Part shown: piece after piece, positions 27,041 to 35,346 of the stretch
How positions within the stretch are numbered: position 1 is the stretch's first letter
Layout of the letters: every line of letters starts with the position of its first letter
Assembly (NCBI GenBank): GCA_016296345.1
Contig: JAEDJL010000001.1
Coordinates: 40,385 to 104,384, forward strand
DNA from: Bacteroidales bacterium
Lineage (GTDB): Bacteria; Bacteroidota; Bacteroidia; Bacteroidales; P3
Reading direction: 5' to 3'
Length of the DNA: 64,000 nt
The notes under the pieces: model-generated
Told to the model about the DNA's origin: nothing
The model's database searches: none
Seen by the model: the letters and a program-made list of their open reading frames with translations, nothing else
Made by a program: the position numbers and the translations under genes

Positions 27041-27053
27041 TGACAAGATGTCA
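27041..27053. promoter_or_regulatory. Perfect inverted repeat upstream of htpG, shared with dnaK
   Basis: TGACAAGATGTCA has TGACA/TGTCA arms with a 3-bp centre and lies 79 bp before the htpG ATG. The dnaK region has TGCCAAATTGTCA in the equivalent place. A TTTTGGnACG segment follows 9 bp later here and 19 bp later at dnaK, i.e. about one helical turn different. Confidence 0.5.
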
Positions 27054-27132
27054 GAAAAGTGCTTTTGGAACGATTTTTTCTTGTGTCGTTGTAGTAAAAA
27101 CTATGATTTAATCATCAAATAACATATAATAT

Positions 27133-29028
27133 ATGAAAGGTTCGATAAACGTAAAGACGGAGAACATTTTTCCGGTCATCAAAAAGTTTCTTTACTCAGA
27201 CCATGAGATTTTTCTAAGAGAGATAGTATCAAACGCAGTCGATGCAACACAAAAATTAAAGACCCTTTCCTCGTTGGGAGAGTTTAAGGGAGAGTTCGGA
27301 GACTGCACCATAGATGTGAAGATTGACGAAAAGGCAAAGACACTCACCGTTATAGACCGCGGTATCGGCATGAGCAAGGAGGAAGTCGAGAAGTACATAA
27401 CACAGATTGCTTTTTCGGGAGCAGAAGAGTTTGTTGAAAAATACAAAGGCAAGAGCGAATTGGAGGCAAACAGCCTTATCGGTCATTTCGGATTGGGATT
27501 TTTCTCCTCTTTCATGGTGTCTGACTTGGTCGAGATAAGAACAAAATCTTTCAAAGACACTCCCGGCGTTCATTGGACTTGCGACGGAAGCACCGATTAC
27601 ACCATTGAAGAGTGCGACAAGAGCGATCGAGGCACCGAAGTGATAATGCACATTGACGAATCATCAAGCGAGTTTTTGCAAGAGAGCAAAATTTTGGAGC
27701 TTTTGAACAAGTACTGCAAGTTTATGCCTGTTGCAATTCGTTTTGGTCAGGAAAGCGTATGGGAAGACAGCGAAACAGAAAAAGACGACAAAGGAAATCC
27801 GAAACGAGTTGAGAAAAAGAAAGACCGAATTATCAACGACACAAATCCACTCTGGAAACAAAAACCCGCAGACTTGAAAGACGAAGACTACAACAAGTTC
27901 TTCCACAAGCTATATCCGATGAACTTTGACGAACCGCTCTTCCACATTCACCTGAATGTCGATTATCCGTTCAATCTTACCGGAATACTTTACTTTCCCA
28001 AGGTAAAAAAGAACATAGACCCTACAAGGGAGAAAATACAACTTTATTGCAATCAGGTATTTGTTACAGACAGCGTTGAGGGAGTTGTTCCCGAGTACAT
28101 GATGTTGATGAGAGGAGTTTTGGACTCGCCCGATATTCCTTTGAATGTGTCGCGTTCTTACTTGCAAGCGGACGGAAATGTAAAGAAAATCTCTTCTCAC
28201 ATTTCCAAAAAGGTTGCCGAGAAGCTGGAACAGATGTATAAGGACAACAAAGAAGAGTTCTTGAAAAAATGGGACGACCTTGCAATCTTTATAAAGTATG
28301 GTATGATAAGCGACGAGAAGTTCTATGAGAGAATGAACAAGGTGTGTCAGTTGAAGAACGTGCAGGGAGAGTACTTTACCTTTGAGGATTACAAGAAGAA
28401 AATAGAGACTGCACAGACCGACAAGGACAAAAAGTTGGTTTATTTGTACGCTCAGAATGTCGAAAACCAATATCCTTATATCCAAGCGGCAAAAGACAGA
28501 GGCTATGACGTACTTCTTATGGACGGAATACTCGATAGTCATTTTATTCAGATGCTTGAACAGAAGTTTACCGACAGTCGCTTTGTCAGAATAGACTCCG
28601 ACACCATAGACAAGCTCATTCCGAAAGATGAGGTAGTGCCTTCAAAGCTCAATGAGGACGAATGCAAGAAGGTAAAGGAAATGGTGGAGATGATTTTCGA
28701 CAAAGAAAAATTCTCGGTTCAGACAGAAAGCATGGAACAAGACGTTCAACCATTCACCATTACTCAAAACGAATTTATGAGACGAATGAAGGAAATGAGC
28801 GAAATGGGAGGCGGAATGGCATCTTTCTATGGTGATATGCCGGATCACTACAACGTTGTGGTAAATACCAATCATGAAGTAATATCTCAGCTGTTGAATG
28901 AACAAGATACCGAAAAACGTGTTAATATATTGAACCAACTGAAAGACCTTGCCTTGTTGCAACAAGGTCTTTTGAAGGGTGAGGCTTTGGACAGCTTCAT
29001 CAAAAGAAGTGTTCAGATAATAAAGTAG
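27133..29028 (+). CDS. htpG: Molecular chaperone HtpG (Hsp90)
   Basis: The 631-residue cytosolic Hsp90 has the GHKL ATP-binding N-domain: EIFLREIVSNAVDA near residue 27, DRGIGMSKEEVEKYITQIAFSGAEEF near 75-100, and GHFGLGFFSSFMVSD near 115. The middle domain is recognised by the PLFHIHLNVDYPFNLTGILYFPK segment. It remodels and stabilises client proteins under stress. It is monocistronic. A terminator follows at 29058. The inverted repeat upstream is shared with dnaK, suggesting common heat-shock control. Confidence 0.98.
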   Translation: MKGSINVKTENIFPVIKKFLYSDHEIFLREIVSNAVDATQKLKTLSSLGEFKGEFGDCTIDVKIDEKAKTLTVIDRGIGMSKEEVEKYITQIAFSGAEEFVEKYKGKSELEANSLIGHFGLGFFSSFMVSDLVEIRTKSFKDTPGVHWTCDGSTDYTIEECDKSDRGTEVIMHIDESSSEFLQESKILELLNKYCKFMPVAIRFGQESVWEDSETEKDDKGNPKRVEKKKDRIINDTNPLWKQKPADLKDEDYNKFFHKLYPMNFDEPLFHIHLNVDYPFNLTGILYFPKVKKNIDPTREKIQLYCNQVFVTDSVEGVVPEYMMLMRGVLDSPDIPLNVSRSYLQADGNVKKISSHISKKVAEKLEQMYKDNKEEFLKKWDDLAIFIKYGMISDEKFYERMNKVCQLKNVQGEYFTFEDYKKKIETAQTDKDKKLVYLYAQNVENQYPYIQAAKDRGYDVLLMDGILDSHFIQMLEQKFTDSRFVRIDSDTIDKLIPKDEVVPSKLNEDECKKVKEMVEMIFDKEKFSVQTESMEQDVQPFTITQNEFMRRMKEMSEMGGGMASFYGDMPDHYNVVVNTNHEVISQLLNEQDTEKRVNILNQLKDLALLQQGLLKGEALDSFIKRSVQIIK

Positions 29029-29057
29029 AGAATTTTCTTTAAGCTGGTTTTGACACA

Positions 29058-29115
29058 GGCTGCTTTCATCAAATTATCTCAAAAAGACAATTTTTTTGAA
29101 GCAGCCTTTTGTTTT
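29058..29115 (+). terminator. Terminator of htpG
   Basis: GGCTGCTT (29058-29065) pairs with AAGCAGCC (29099-29106) across an A/T-rich loop and is followed by TTTTGTTTTT. Its T tract doubles as the TTTTG -33 box of the ispE promoter. Confidence 0.7.
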
Positions 29116-29139
29116 TCACAGTTTCAAGTGCTATCTTTG
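29107..29139 (+). promoter_or_regulatory. Promoter of ispE
   Basis: TTTTG (29107-29111) and TATCTTTG (29132-29139) have a 20-bp spacer. The ATG at 29168 follows after a short leader; an in-frame ATG at 29096 is upstream of the promoter and therefore rejected as the start. Confidence 0.75.
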
Positions 29140-29167
29140 CAAAACGAAACACAAACAAAACAAAGCG

Positions 29168-29989
29168 ATGATTTTCTTCCCAAATTGCAAGATAAACATA
29201 GGTCTGAGCATAGTCGGCAGGCGTCTGGACGGCTTTCATGAGATTCGTTCGCTGTTTTATCCTGTCGGATTGTGTGATGCTTTGGAAATTCGCCCGTCGG
29301 AGAAAGATGAAAGCACCTTTACCCTCACGGGAAGCGACATAGGAGAGTGCAAAAGCGAAGATAATCTTTGTATGAAAGCCTTTCGACTTGTGCAGAAAGA
29401 CTATCCGCAAATCGGACAGGTGAATATGCACCTTCATAAAGCCATTCCCGCCTTTGCAGGCTTGGGAGGAGGAAGCTCCGATGCGGTGAGCGTTTTGCAA
29501 CTTGTCGATTTTGTCTTCTCACTCGGGCTTTCTAAAGAACAAATCCTTGCATACGCCGCCTCAATTGGCTCTGATTGTGCTTTCTTTGTTGAAAACAAGC
29601 CTGCCTGTGTGAGCGGAAGAGGAGAGATAATCAAGCCTGCGGACATTTCTTTGGCAGGAAAGTATATCGTTTTGGTCAAACCCGACATCAAAATCTCGAC
29701 CAAGCAAGCATACCAAGGCGTAAGCCCCAAGCCAACAGAGGTAGATTATGAACATTTGCCCCCGATTGAGGTTTGGAAAGATGTTTTGGTGAACGATTTT
29801 GAGCAATCGCTCTTTCCAAAGTACCCCGAACTTTCTGCAATCAAGCAAAACCTTTACGAAAACGGAGCAATTTATGCCTCACTTTCGGGAAGCGGAGCAA
29901 CGGTTTATGGAATTTTTGAAAAAGAATTGGATTTGGGAAGAATAAAAAGAGGAAAAGATGCGTTTGTTTGGCAGGGAATACTCGATTAA
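29168..29989 (+). CDS. ispE: 4-diphosphocytidyl-2-C-methyl-D-erythritol kinase
   Basis: The 273-residue GHMP kinase phosphorylates CDP-ME in the non-mevalonate (MEP) isoprenoid pathway. The ATP loop PAFAGLGGGSSDAV is at about residues 94-107. The N-terminus FPNCKINIGLSIVGRRLDGFHEI (family pattern aKiNLgL, then RpDGyH) and the C-terminal LSGSGATVYGIF motif complete the three GHMP motifs. Length is normal. It has its own promoter after the htpG terminator; pepD follows 33 bp later. Confidence 0.96.
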   Translation: MIFFPNCKINIGLSIVGRRLDGFHEIRSLFYPVGLCDALEIRPSEKDESTFTLTGSDIGECKSEDNLCMKAFRLVQKDYPQIGQVNMHLHKAIPAFAGLGGGSSDAVSVLQLVDFVFSLGLSKEQILAYAASIGSDCAFFVENKPACVSGRGEIIKPADISLAGKYIVLVKPDIKISTKQAYQGVSPKPTEVDYEHLPPIEVWKDVLVNDFEQSLFPKYPELSAIKQNLYENGAIYASLSGSGATVYGIFEKELDLGRIKRGKDAFVWQGILD

Positions 29990-30022
29990 ATTTCAAAATA
30001 ATAATATAAAACACAAACAGCA

Positions 30023-31477
30023 ATGAGCGAATTATTGAATTTGGAACCTAAGTCTTTGTGGAAGCATTTCGATAAGATATGTTCCATTCCTCATCCTTCA
30101 AAACATGAGGAAAAAATTGTGGCAGCATTGGTTGAATTTGCAAAAGCCAATAACATAGAATACAAAGTTGATGAAACAGGAAACGTAATCATGCGAAAGC
30201 CTGCCTCAAAGGGTATGGAAAATCGCAAAGGCGTTATTTTGCAAGCTCATGTCGATATGGTGCCTCAAAAGAATAACGATACAAAACACGATTTCGTCAA
30301 TGACCCTATCAAGCCTCGCATCGACGGAGATTGGGTTCGTGCAACCGGAACGACACTTGGAGCAGACAACGGCATAGGAGCTTCGGCTGCATTGGCAGTT
30401 TTGGAAGACAAAGAGATGGTTCATGGTCCTATAGAGGCATTATTCACAATTGATGAGGAGACCGGAATGACCGGAGCCTTCGGTTTGAAAGCAGGAGAGT
30501 TGAACGGAGATATTTTGTTGAACCTTGACTCGGAGACAGAGGGCGAATTGTATGTCGGATGTGCCGGAGGAATTGATGCAACAATTACTTTCGATTTCAC
30601 AAAAGAGGCAATGCCTGCAGGTTATAAGGCATACGAATTGACTGTAAAGGGAATGAAGGGCGGCCACTCGGGAATGGACATCATTCTTGGCAGAGGAAAC
30701 GCCAACAAAACCTTGTTCAGAGTGTTGAAAGCCTTGGAAAAAGTTGATTATCGCCTTGGAGAAATCAACGGAGGCAGCCTTAGAAATGCCATTCCGAGAG
30801 AAGCGTTCTGCACGGTGGCAATTCCAAGTGCCAAAGTATCGGAAGCAGAAGCTATTGTCAAAGAATACGAAAGCATTGTGAAGAATGAGCTTGCCGCAGT
30901 AGAGCCTGAGATGGAAATATCTTTGAAAGAGGCATCTTCTTGCGACTTTGTGATTGACCAAGATACCGCAAAGAGAGTTGTTCGTGCCGTATATGCTTGT
31001 CCGAACGGCATATATAGAATGAGTGATTCGATGGAAAATCTTGTTGAAACATCGTCCAATCTTGCCATTGTCAAGACTGACGGAAGCAAAATCGTCGCTT
31101 GTGCATTGCTAAGAAGCTCTGTCGATACTGCAAAAGAGGACTTTGCTCAAATGATGGCAAGTGTTATCGAATTGGCAGGCGGAAAGATTGAATTTACAGG
31201 CGGTTATCCGGGCTGGAAACCAAATATGAACTCGCCTATCTTGGAGACTATGACAAGCACATACAAGAAATTGTTTGGCAGAACTCCGAAAGTAATGGCA
31301 ATACATGCAGGTTTGGAGTGCGGATTGTTGGGAGGCGTTTACAAAAATTGGGATATGATTTCATTCGGTCCTACAATCAAGCACCCACATTCCCCAGATG
31401 AAAAAGTAAACATAGAGTCGGTTAAATTGTTCTGGGAATATCTTACCGAAACTCTCAAGAATGTTCCGACAAAGTAA
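30023..31477 (+). CDS. pepD: Aminoacyl-histidine dipeptidase (M20 family)
   Basis: The 484-residue cytosolic metallodipeptidase is of the PepD/carnosinase-like branch of M20. It splits dipeptides such as Xaa-His for peptide nutrition. Metal-site motifs are visible: LQAHVDMVPQ (His and Asp, near residues 75-84), GADNGIGASAALA (bridging Asp), and DEETGMTGAFGL (general-base Glu and metal Glu). The dimerisation lid contains GGHSGMDI, and HAGLECGLLG is near the C-terminus. Length is typical. Its 3' end overlaps the putative start of the next gene. Confidence 0.96.
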   Translation: MSELLNLEPKSLWKHFDKICSIPHPSKHEEKIVAALVEFAKANNIEYKVDETGNVIMRKPASKGMENRKGVILQAHVDMVPQKNNDTKHDFVNDPIKPRIDGDWVRATGTTLGADNGIGASAALAVLEDKEMVHGPIEALFTIDEETGMTGAFGLKAGELNGDILLNLDSETEGELYVGCAGGIDATITFDFTKEAMPAGYKAYELTVKGMKGGHSGMDIILGRGNANKTLFRVLKALEKVDYRLGEINGGSLRNAIPREAFCTVAIPSAKVSEAEAIVKEYESIVKNELAAVEPEMEISLKEASSCDFVIDQDTAKRVVRAVYACPNGIYRMSDSMENLVETSSNLAIVKTDGSKIVACALLRSSVDTAKEDFAQMMASVIELAGGKIEFTGGYPGWKPNMNSPILETMTSTYKKLFGRTPKVMAIHAGLECGLLGGVYKNWDMISFGPTIKHPHSPDEKVNIESVKLFWEYLTETLKNVPTK

Positions 31478-34379
31478 AGAATTTTTTTGTTGTCATGACC
31501 AAAACCCTTTTGCACATTGCTGCAAAAGGGTTTTGATATTGCTGTTTGTTTTATTATCTCAACAAATCGCTGCCCAATATAGCGTCAGTGCAAACGATGA
31601 CAGCAACATCGAATGGCGTCAAATCAAGACAGGGCGGTTTCAATTAGTCTATCCCGATTTTTATGAGGCAAATGCCATGCGTCTTGCAAGGGTTTTGGAT
31701 ACCGTAAGCACCCACATAGGCAATTCGCTCGGCACTTCTGCACCCAAAATCCCCATATTGCTTCACACCAACGGCAGCAAATCCAATGGTTTTGTGGTGT
31801 GGGCTCCAAAAAGAATGGAGCTTTGGACCACTCCTCCGCCCGAACATTATGCCTACCCTTGGTCTTGGCAGTTGGCATTGCACGAATATCGCCACACCTG
31901 CCAGATGCAGGCACTGAACAAGGGAATTACAAAGTGGCTCAATGCTGTTTTCGGCGAACATATCTTGGGAGCAATGTCGGGAGTTTTCATTCCGCTGTGG
32001 TTTATGGAGGGAGATGCCGTGGTGGCAGAAACAGCCATGTCGCCAACAGGGCGTGGGCAAACTCCCGAATTCAAGATGCAGTTCAAGGCTCAGCTGTTGG
32101 AAAAAGGCGTATTCAACATCGACAAGCTCTCTTTGGGGTCTCGCAAAGATTTTGTGCCGAGCAAGTATGTTTTTGGCTTCTATATGAGTGCATATTCTCG
32201 TCATTTGTATGGCAAAGACGTCTTTTCGGAGGTTGTGGAAACAACAACCAAAGGTTGGTGGAAGGGTAATTGGTTTACCAAAACCAAGACTGAGAAATAT
32301 GATTATGCCAAGGTATATGACCTTTTGACCGATACGCTTGTATCCTATTGGCAAGGCGAGAGAGCAGCTTGGCAAAACGAAAACACATCGAGCCTTACCG
32401 AAACAGGAGTTGCAAAAAAGCACTACACCAACTACCAAAATCCTATTGCAATAGGCAAAGACAGTGTTTTGGCTCTGCAATCAAGCAATTTTGATTTGCA
32501 ATCTCTTGTACTAATCAGCCAAGGCAAGGCACAGACATTGCGTTCTCTGCCTTTTCTAAACCATTCTTATTTTGACTGCAAGGACGGAAAAATTCTCTAT
32601 TCCCAGCTCTCGCAAAATCCTCGCTGGGGTCAGCAGAACTATTCCGACATTATAGAATACGACTTCAAGAACAACAAATACAGGGTTCTCACTTCGATGG
32701 CAGTTTTCTTCAATCCGGTTTACAATCCTGCCGATTCGACCCTCATTGCCGCCATTCAGACCGACTCAAACGACAATCAATCCCTTGTAATCCTCAGTCC
32801 GAACGGCAAGTTCTTCAAAACCAAGAAACTATTGTACAAAAACAAAAGCCAGTATGTCGCTTCGGTAAGCACAAACGAAGAGGTTGCTTTTGCCTTTCCT
32901 TGTTGGAACGAAAATGGGACAATGCTCTATGTCATCGAAACTTCCGAACAAGGCAAGTGTATCGCAAGTTATGACATTGCAAGCATGGAACGCCGACAAA
33001 TAACCGACAATTCGTTTGACGACATAAGTCATTTGAAAATCCATGGCGGCAGACTATATTTCATAAGAGACGTAAAAGGTAAGTATGAGCTTGTTTCGAC
33101 CGACCTTTCGGGGCAGAATGCACGCTTGGAGACCAATACCGAGTATGGAATAGAGAATTTTTCGTTCTTTGTCGGCAATAGCGAACCTTCGGAGCAGGAT
33201 TTGTTTGTTTCTGCCTACAATTCGGACGGCTACAGGGTGGTAAAAACCGAGCCTCTTGGCGAAAGCATTGATTTGTCGGATAAAAATCCCGAGCAAATTT
33301 TTGTAAAAGATTTGAGAGAGCAAGAGAACTTCATGCTCGATGCCGAGTGCTTTACCTCTTGCGGCAAGAGCTTTAAGAGCGAACCTTATTCCAAGACGAC
33401 ACATCTTTTTAATTTCCACTCTTGGGCTCCGCTTTATCTCAATATATCGAAGATTGATTTGGGCATAGGGGTGAGTTTCTTCTCCCAAAACCTGCTTTCA
33501 ACCTCTGTTTTGCAGTTCGGATACAAGTACAACCCCTTTGACATCAAACATGAGTTCTATTTGGATTACACTTACAGCGGACTATATCCCATAATCGACA
33601 TAGAGACAAGCTATAAGAAGCGTTCGCTTGTTTTGGAAGAGCCTTTGGACACTTTGAATGCTCAATGGGACGAGTTGATGAGCGGAATTAAAATAGCGTT
33701 TCCCTATGCTTGGAACACACAACGAAGTGTCAATTCTGTCAAACTTAACTTTGACCTTTCTGTTCGTCGTCTGCTTCACCAAGAAATGGAAGACAAGGCA
33801 GCAACTGTGCAAGTTCTCGATAAGTTCAGTACATTCGGAGCAGAATTGAGCCTTAATTTTCTCTCGCCAATGTGTCGCAACGATATAGTTCCCCGATTTG
33901 GTGAAGCGGTTCGGCTGAACTACAAGACAACCCTCACTTCTGACCCGGCAGAGTACTTTTCTGTCGTATCGACAACCTATATACCTTTCTTCTTTCGCAA
34001 TCAAAGTCTGCAATTAAACCTCTCTTATTCTTCCAATTCGCCGCAAAAGTACTACTTTCCGAGCGAGATAAGTTTCACAAAAGGCATTTACGGACTATAT
34101 CCTGCGGAGTTTTGGGGATTTTCGCTCTCTTTGCACACGCCACTCTGGTATCCCGATGTGCGATGGGGCAGATTTATGTACTGCAAGAGGGTTTCGTTAG
34201 CTCCGTTTTTTGAAGTCGGTTTGTTTGACGGCAATTCCGAGCATTCCTTCGGCACAGATATGAGCTTCAATGTGCATTTGCTCCGAATAACCGTTCCTTT
34301 GGAGATAGGTTTCAGGGTGGGTTATCTTCCCGAATTTGGAAAATTGTTCTTCAACTTCTTGTTTAATTTGGAGCTTTAA
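31461..34379 (+). CDS. Exported gluzincin-like peptidase/beta-propeller/barrel protein
   Basis: The 972-residue product appears to have three parts. After a signal peptide ending near IAAQ (about residue 39) there is a peptidase-like domain with HEYRH at 141-145 and a downstream WFMEGDAVVAE (Glu183/Glu190), the gluzincin HExxH...E arrangement. Residues of about 320-640 show TolB/WD40-like propeller strands (ILYSQLSQNPRWGQQNYSDIIEYDF; FAFPCWNENGTMLYVIETSE). The last ~300 residues are barrel-like strands ending in FLFNLEL. It is probably an outer-membrane-anchored peptidase. Start 31461 overlaps pepD by 17 bp and the signal-peptide region contains a strong hairpin, so a downstream start such as TTG near 31528 is possible. 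Confidence 0.75.
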   Translation: MFRQSKEFFCCHDQNPFAHCCKRVLILLFVLLSQQIAAQYSVSANDDSNIEWRQIKTGRFQLVYPDFYEANAMRLARVLDTVSTHIGNSLGTSAPKIPILLHTNGSKSNGFVVWAPKRMELWTTPPPEHYAYPWSWQLALHEYRHTCQMQALNKGITKWLNAVFGEHILGAMSGVFIPLWFMEGDAVVAETAMSPTGRGQTPEFKMQFKAQLLEKGVFNIDKLSLGSRKDFVPSKYVFGFYMSAYSRHLYGKDVFSEVVETTTKGWWKGNWFTKTKTEKYDYAKVYDLLTDTLVSYWQGERAAWQNENTSSLTETGVAKKHYTNYQNPIAIGKDSVLALQSSNFDLQSLVLISQGKAQTLRSLPFLNHSYFDCKDGKILYSQLSQNPRWGQQNYSDIIEYDFKNNKYRVLTSMAVFFNPVYNPADSTLIAAIQTDSNDNQSLVILSPNGKFFKTKKLLYKNKSQYVASVSTNEEVAFAFPCWNENGTMLYVIETSEQGKCIASYDIASMERRQITDNSFDDISHLKIHGGRLYFIRDVKGKYELVSTDLSGQNARLETNTEYGIENFSFFVGNSEPSEQDLFVSAYNSDGYRVVKTEPLGESIDLSDKNPEQIFVKDLREQENFMLDAECFTSCGKSFKSEPYSKTTHLFNFHSWAPLYLNISKIDLGIGVSFFSQNLLSTSVLQFGYKYNPFDIKHEFYLDYTYSGLYPIIDIETSYKKRSLVLEEPLDTLNAQWDELMSGIKIAFPYAWNTQRSVNSVKLNFDLSVRRLLHQEMEDKAATVQVLDKFSTFGAELSLNFLSPMCRNDIVPRFGEAVRLNYKTTLTSDPAEYFSVVSTTYIPFFFRNQSLQLNLSYSSNSPQKYYFPSEISFTKGIYGLYPAEFWGFSLSLHTPLWYPDVRWGRFMYCKRVSLAPFFEVGLFDGNSEHSFGTDMSFNVHLLRITVPLEIGFRVGYLPEFGKLFFNFLFNLEL
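31499..31534 (+). terminator. Strong hairpin after pepD, inside the next gene's 5' end
   Basis: CAAAACCCTTTTGCA and TGCAAAAGGGTTTTG form a 15-bp perfect stem with a 6-base loop, 22 bp after the pepD stop. There is no separate T tract beyond the stem, so it may act as an attenuator or RNA-processing site rather than a full terminator. Confidence 0.5.
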
Positions 34380-34404
34380 GCCGAAATTGTTCTTTTGCAA
34401 GAGC

Positions 34405-35214
34405 CTATCGCTTGCTCAACTTCTCGACAAGGGTCATGCGTTTGCCGCCCGAAGGGTTTTCTTTGTGCTTTTCTTTCGCCCTTTCGCTTACAAGTTCTGC
34501 CAAAGACTTTCTTCGATTTTTTGAAACGGCGTTCTGTTCAAATGAAACGGCGTTTCGCTCGGATAAAACGCCGTTTTGTTTTACTGAAACGCCGTTTTGT
34601 TCAGATGAGGTTTTGTCTTGTGTAACTGTTTTGGTATCAGATGTTTGTGGTTCTTGATTGGCAAGTAGCGGTTCGATGTTGTCAAGATTGGTAAGCTCAT
34701 ATCGCTCAATCAACTCGATGAGCTGTTCGGGGTATTTGGGATTTGTGGCATATCCTGCGGTCTTCAATCCCTTAGCCCAGCCTTTATAGTCGTTTATATC
34801 GAGGTCGAAAAGGTCTGCATAGCGTTTCTTTTTGAGGAAAACGGAGTGATCTTTGAACGACTCTTCAACTGAAGAATATACTCTGAAACAATCGTTCTTT
34901 TGGTCATCGTCTTTGTAAAACTTTTCGCCCTCCCAAGTGTTATGACACTTGATGCCGAAATGGTTGTTTGCCTCAACAGCCAAACGACTTGTGCCGCTTG
35001 CCGACTCCAATATGCCTTGTGCAAGAGTGATGCAGGCAGGGATTTTGTAAATTCGCTCCTGCTCTTTGGCAAGAGGAGCATATTGTTCTATATATTTAAG
35101 AGTTACAGGGTCTTTTGGCTTTGTTGTCGAAGCATTTTGAGCAACCGAAGATGCAGAAAGAAGACCCGCAAAACACAAAGCCGAAGCAAAAATTCTAAGA
35201 AGATGTTTCATCAT
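34405..35214 (-). CDS. Exported glucosaminidase-domain protein with a repeat-array insertion
   Basis: The 269-residue protein has a signal peptide (LLRIFASALCFAGLLSASSVAQ). A FlgJ/LytG-type glucosaminidase domain spans about residues 38-165, with ITLAQGILESASGTSRLAVEANNHFGIKCH; the Glu in ILESASG is the likely catalytic acid. This class cuts glycan strands of peptidoglycan. After ELTNLDNIEPLLAN the C-terminal tail contains four 7-residue repeats (EQNGVSV, KQNGVLS, ERNAVSF, EQNAVSK; about 205-232). These are the translation of palindromic array 4. A basic tail with two similar xLVEKLSKR/LAELVSER segments follows. It is convergent with the peptidase/barrel gene. Confidence 0.9.
   Translation of the reverse strand: MMKHLLRIFASALCFAGLLSASSVAQNASTTKPKDPVTLKYIEQYAPLAKEQERIYKIPACITLAQGILESASGTSRLAVEANNHFGIKCHNTWEGEKFYKDDDQKNDCFRVYSSVEESFKDHSVFLKKKRYADLFDLDINDYKGWAKGLKTAGYATNPKYPEQLIELIERYELTNLDNIEPLLANQEPQTSDTKTVTQDKTSSEQNGVSVKQNGVLSERNAVSFEQNAVSKNRRKSLAELVSERAKEKHKENPSGGKRMTLVEKLSKR
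34524..34599. repeat. 21-bp-period palindromic array 4, in frame inside a gene
   Basis: Core pentamers start at 34527, 34548, 34569 and 34590, exactly 21 bp apart, with central bases G, G, C, C. The array lies wholly inside the glucosaminidase coding sequence. Since 21 is a multiple of 3 and no stop arises in this frame, it adds a heptapeptide repeat without breaking the gene. Confidence 0.95.
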
Positions 35215-35346
35215 TTTGATATTTCTTTATAATTTTGTGCTGCGAAGATACTGATTTTTTGTAATTCTTCGTTATAATGATAGAACATTAAATCAAAAGT
35301 CCTCATTGGGACTTTGAAAAGTAGAAACAATTAAAACATTGAGACG

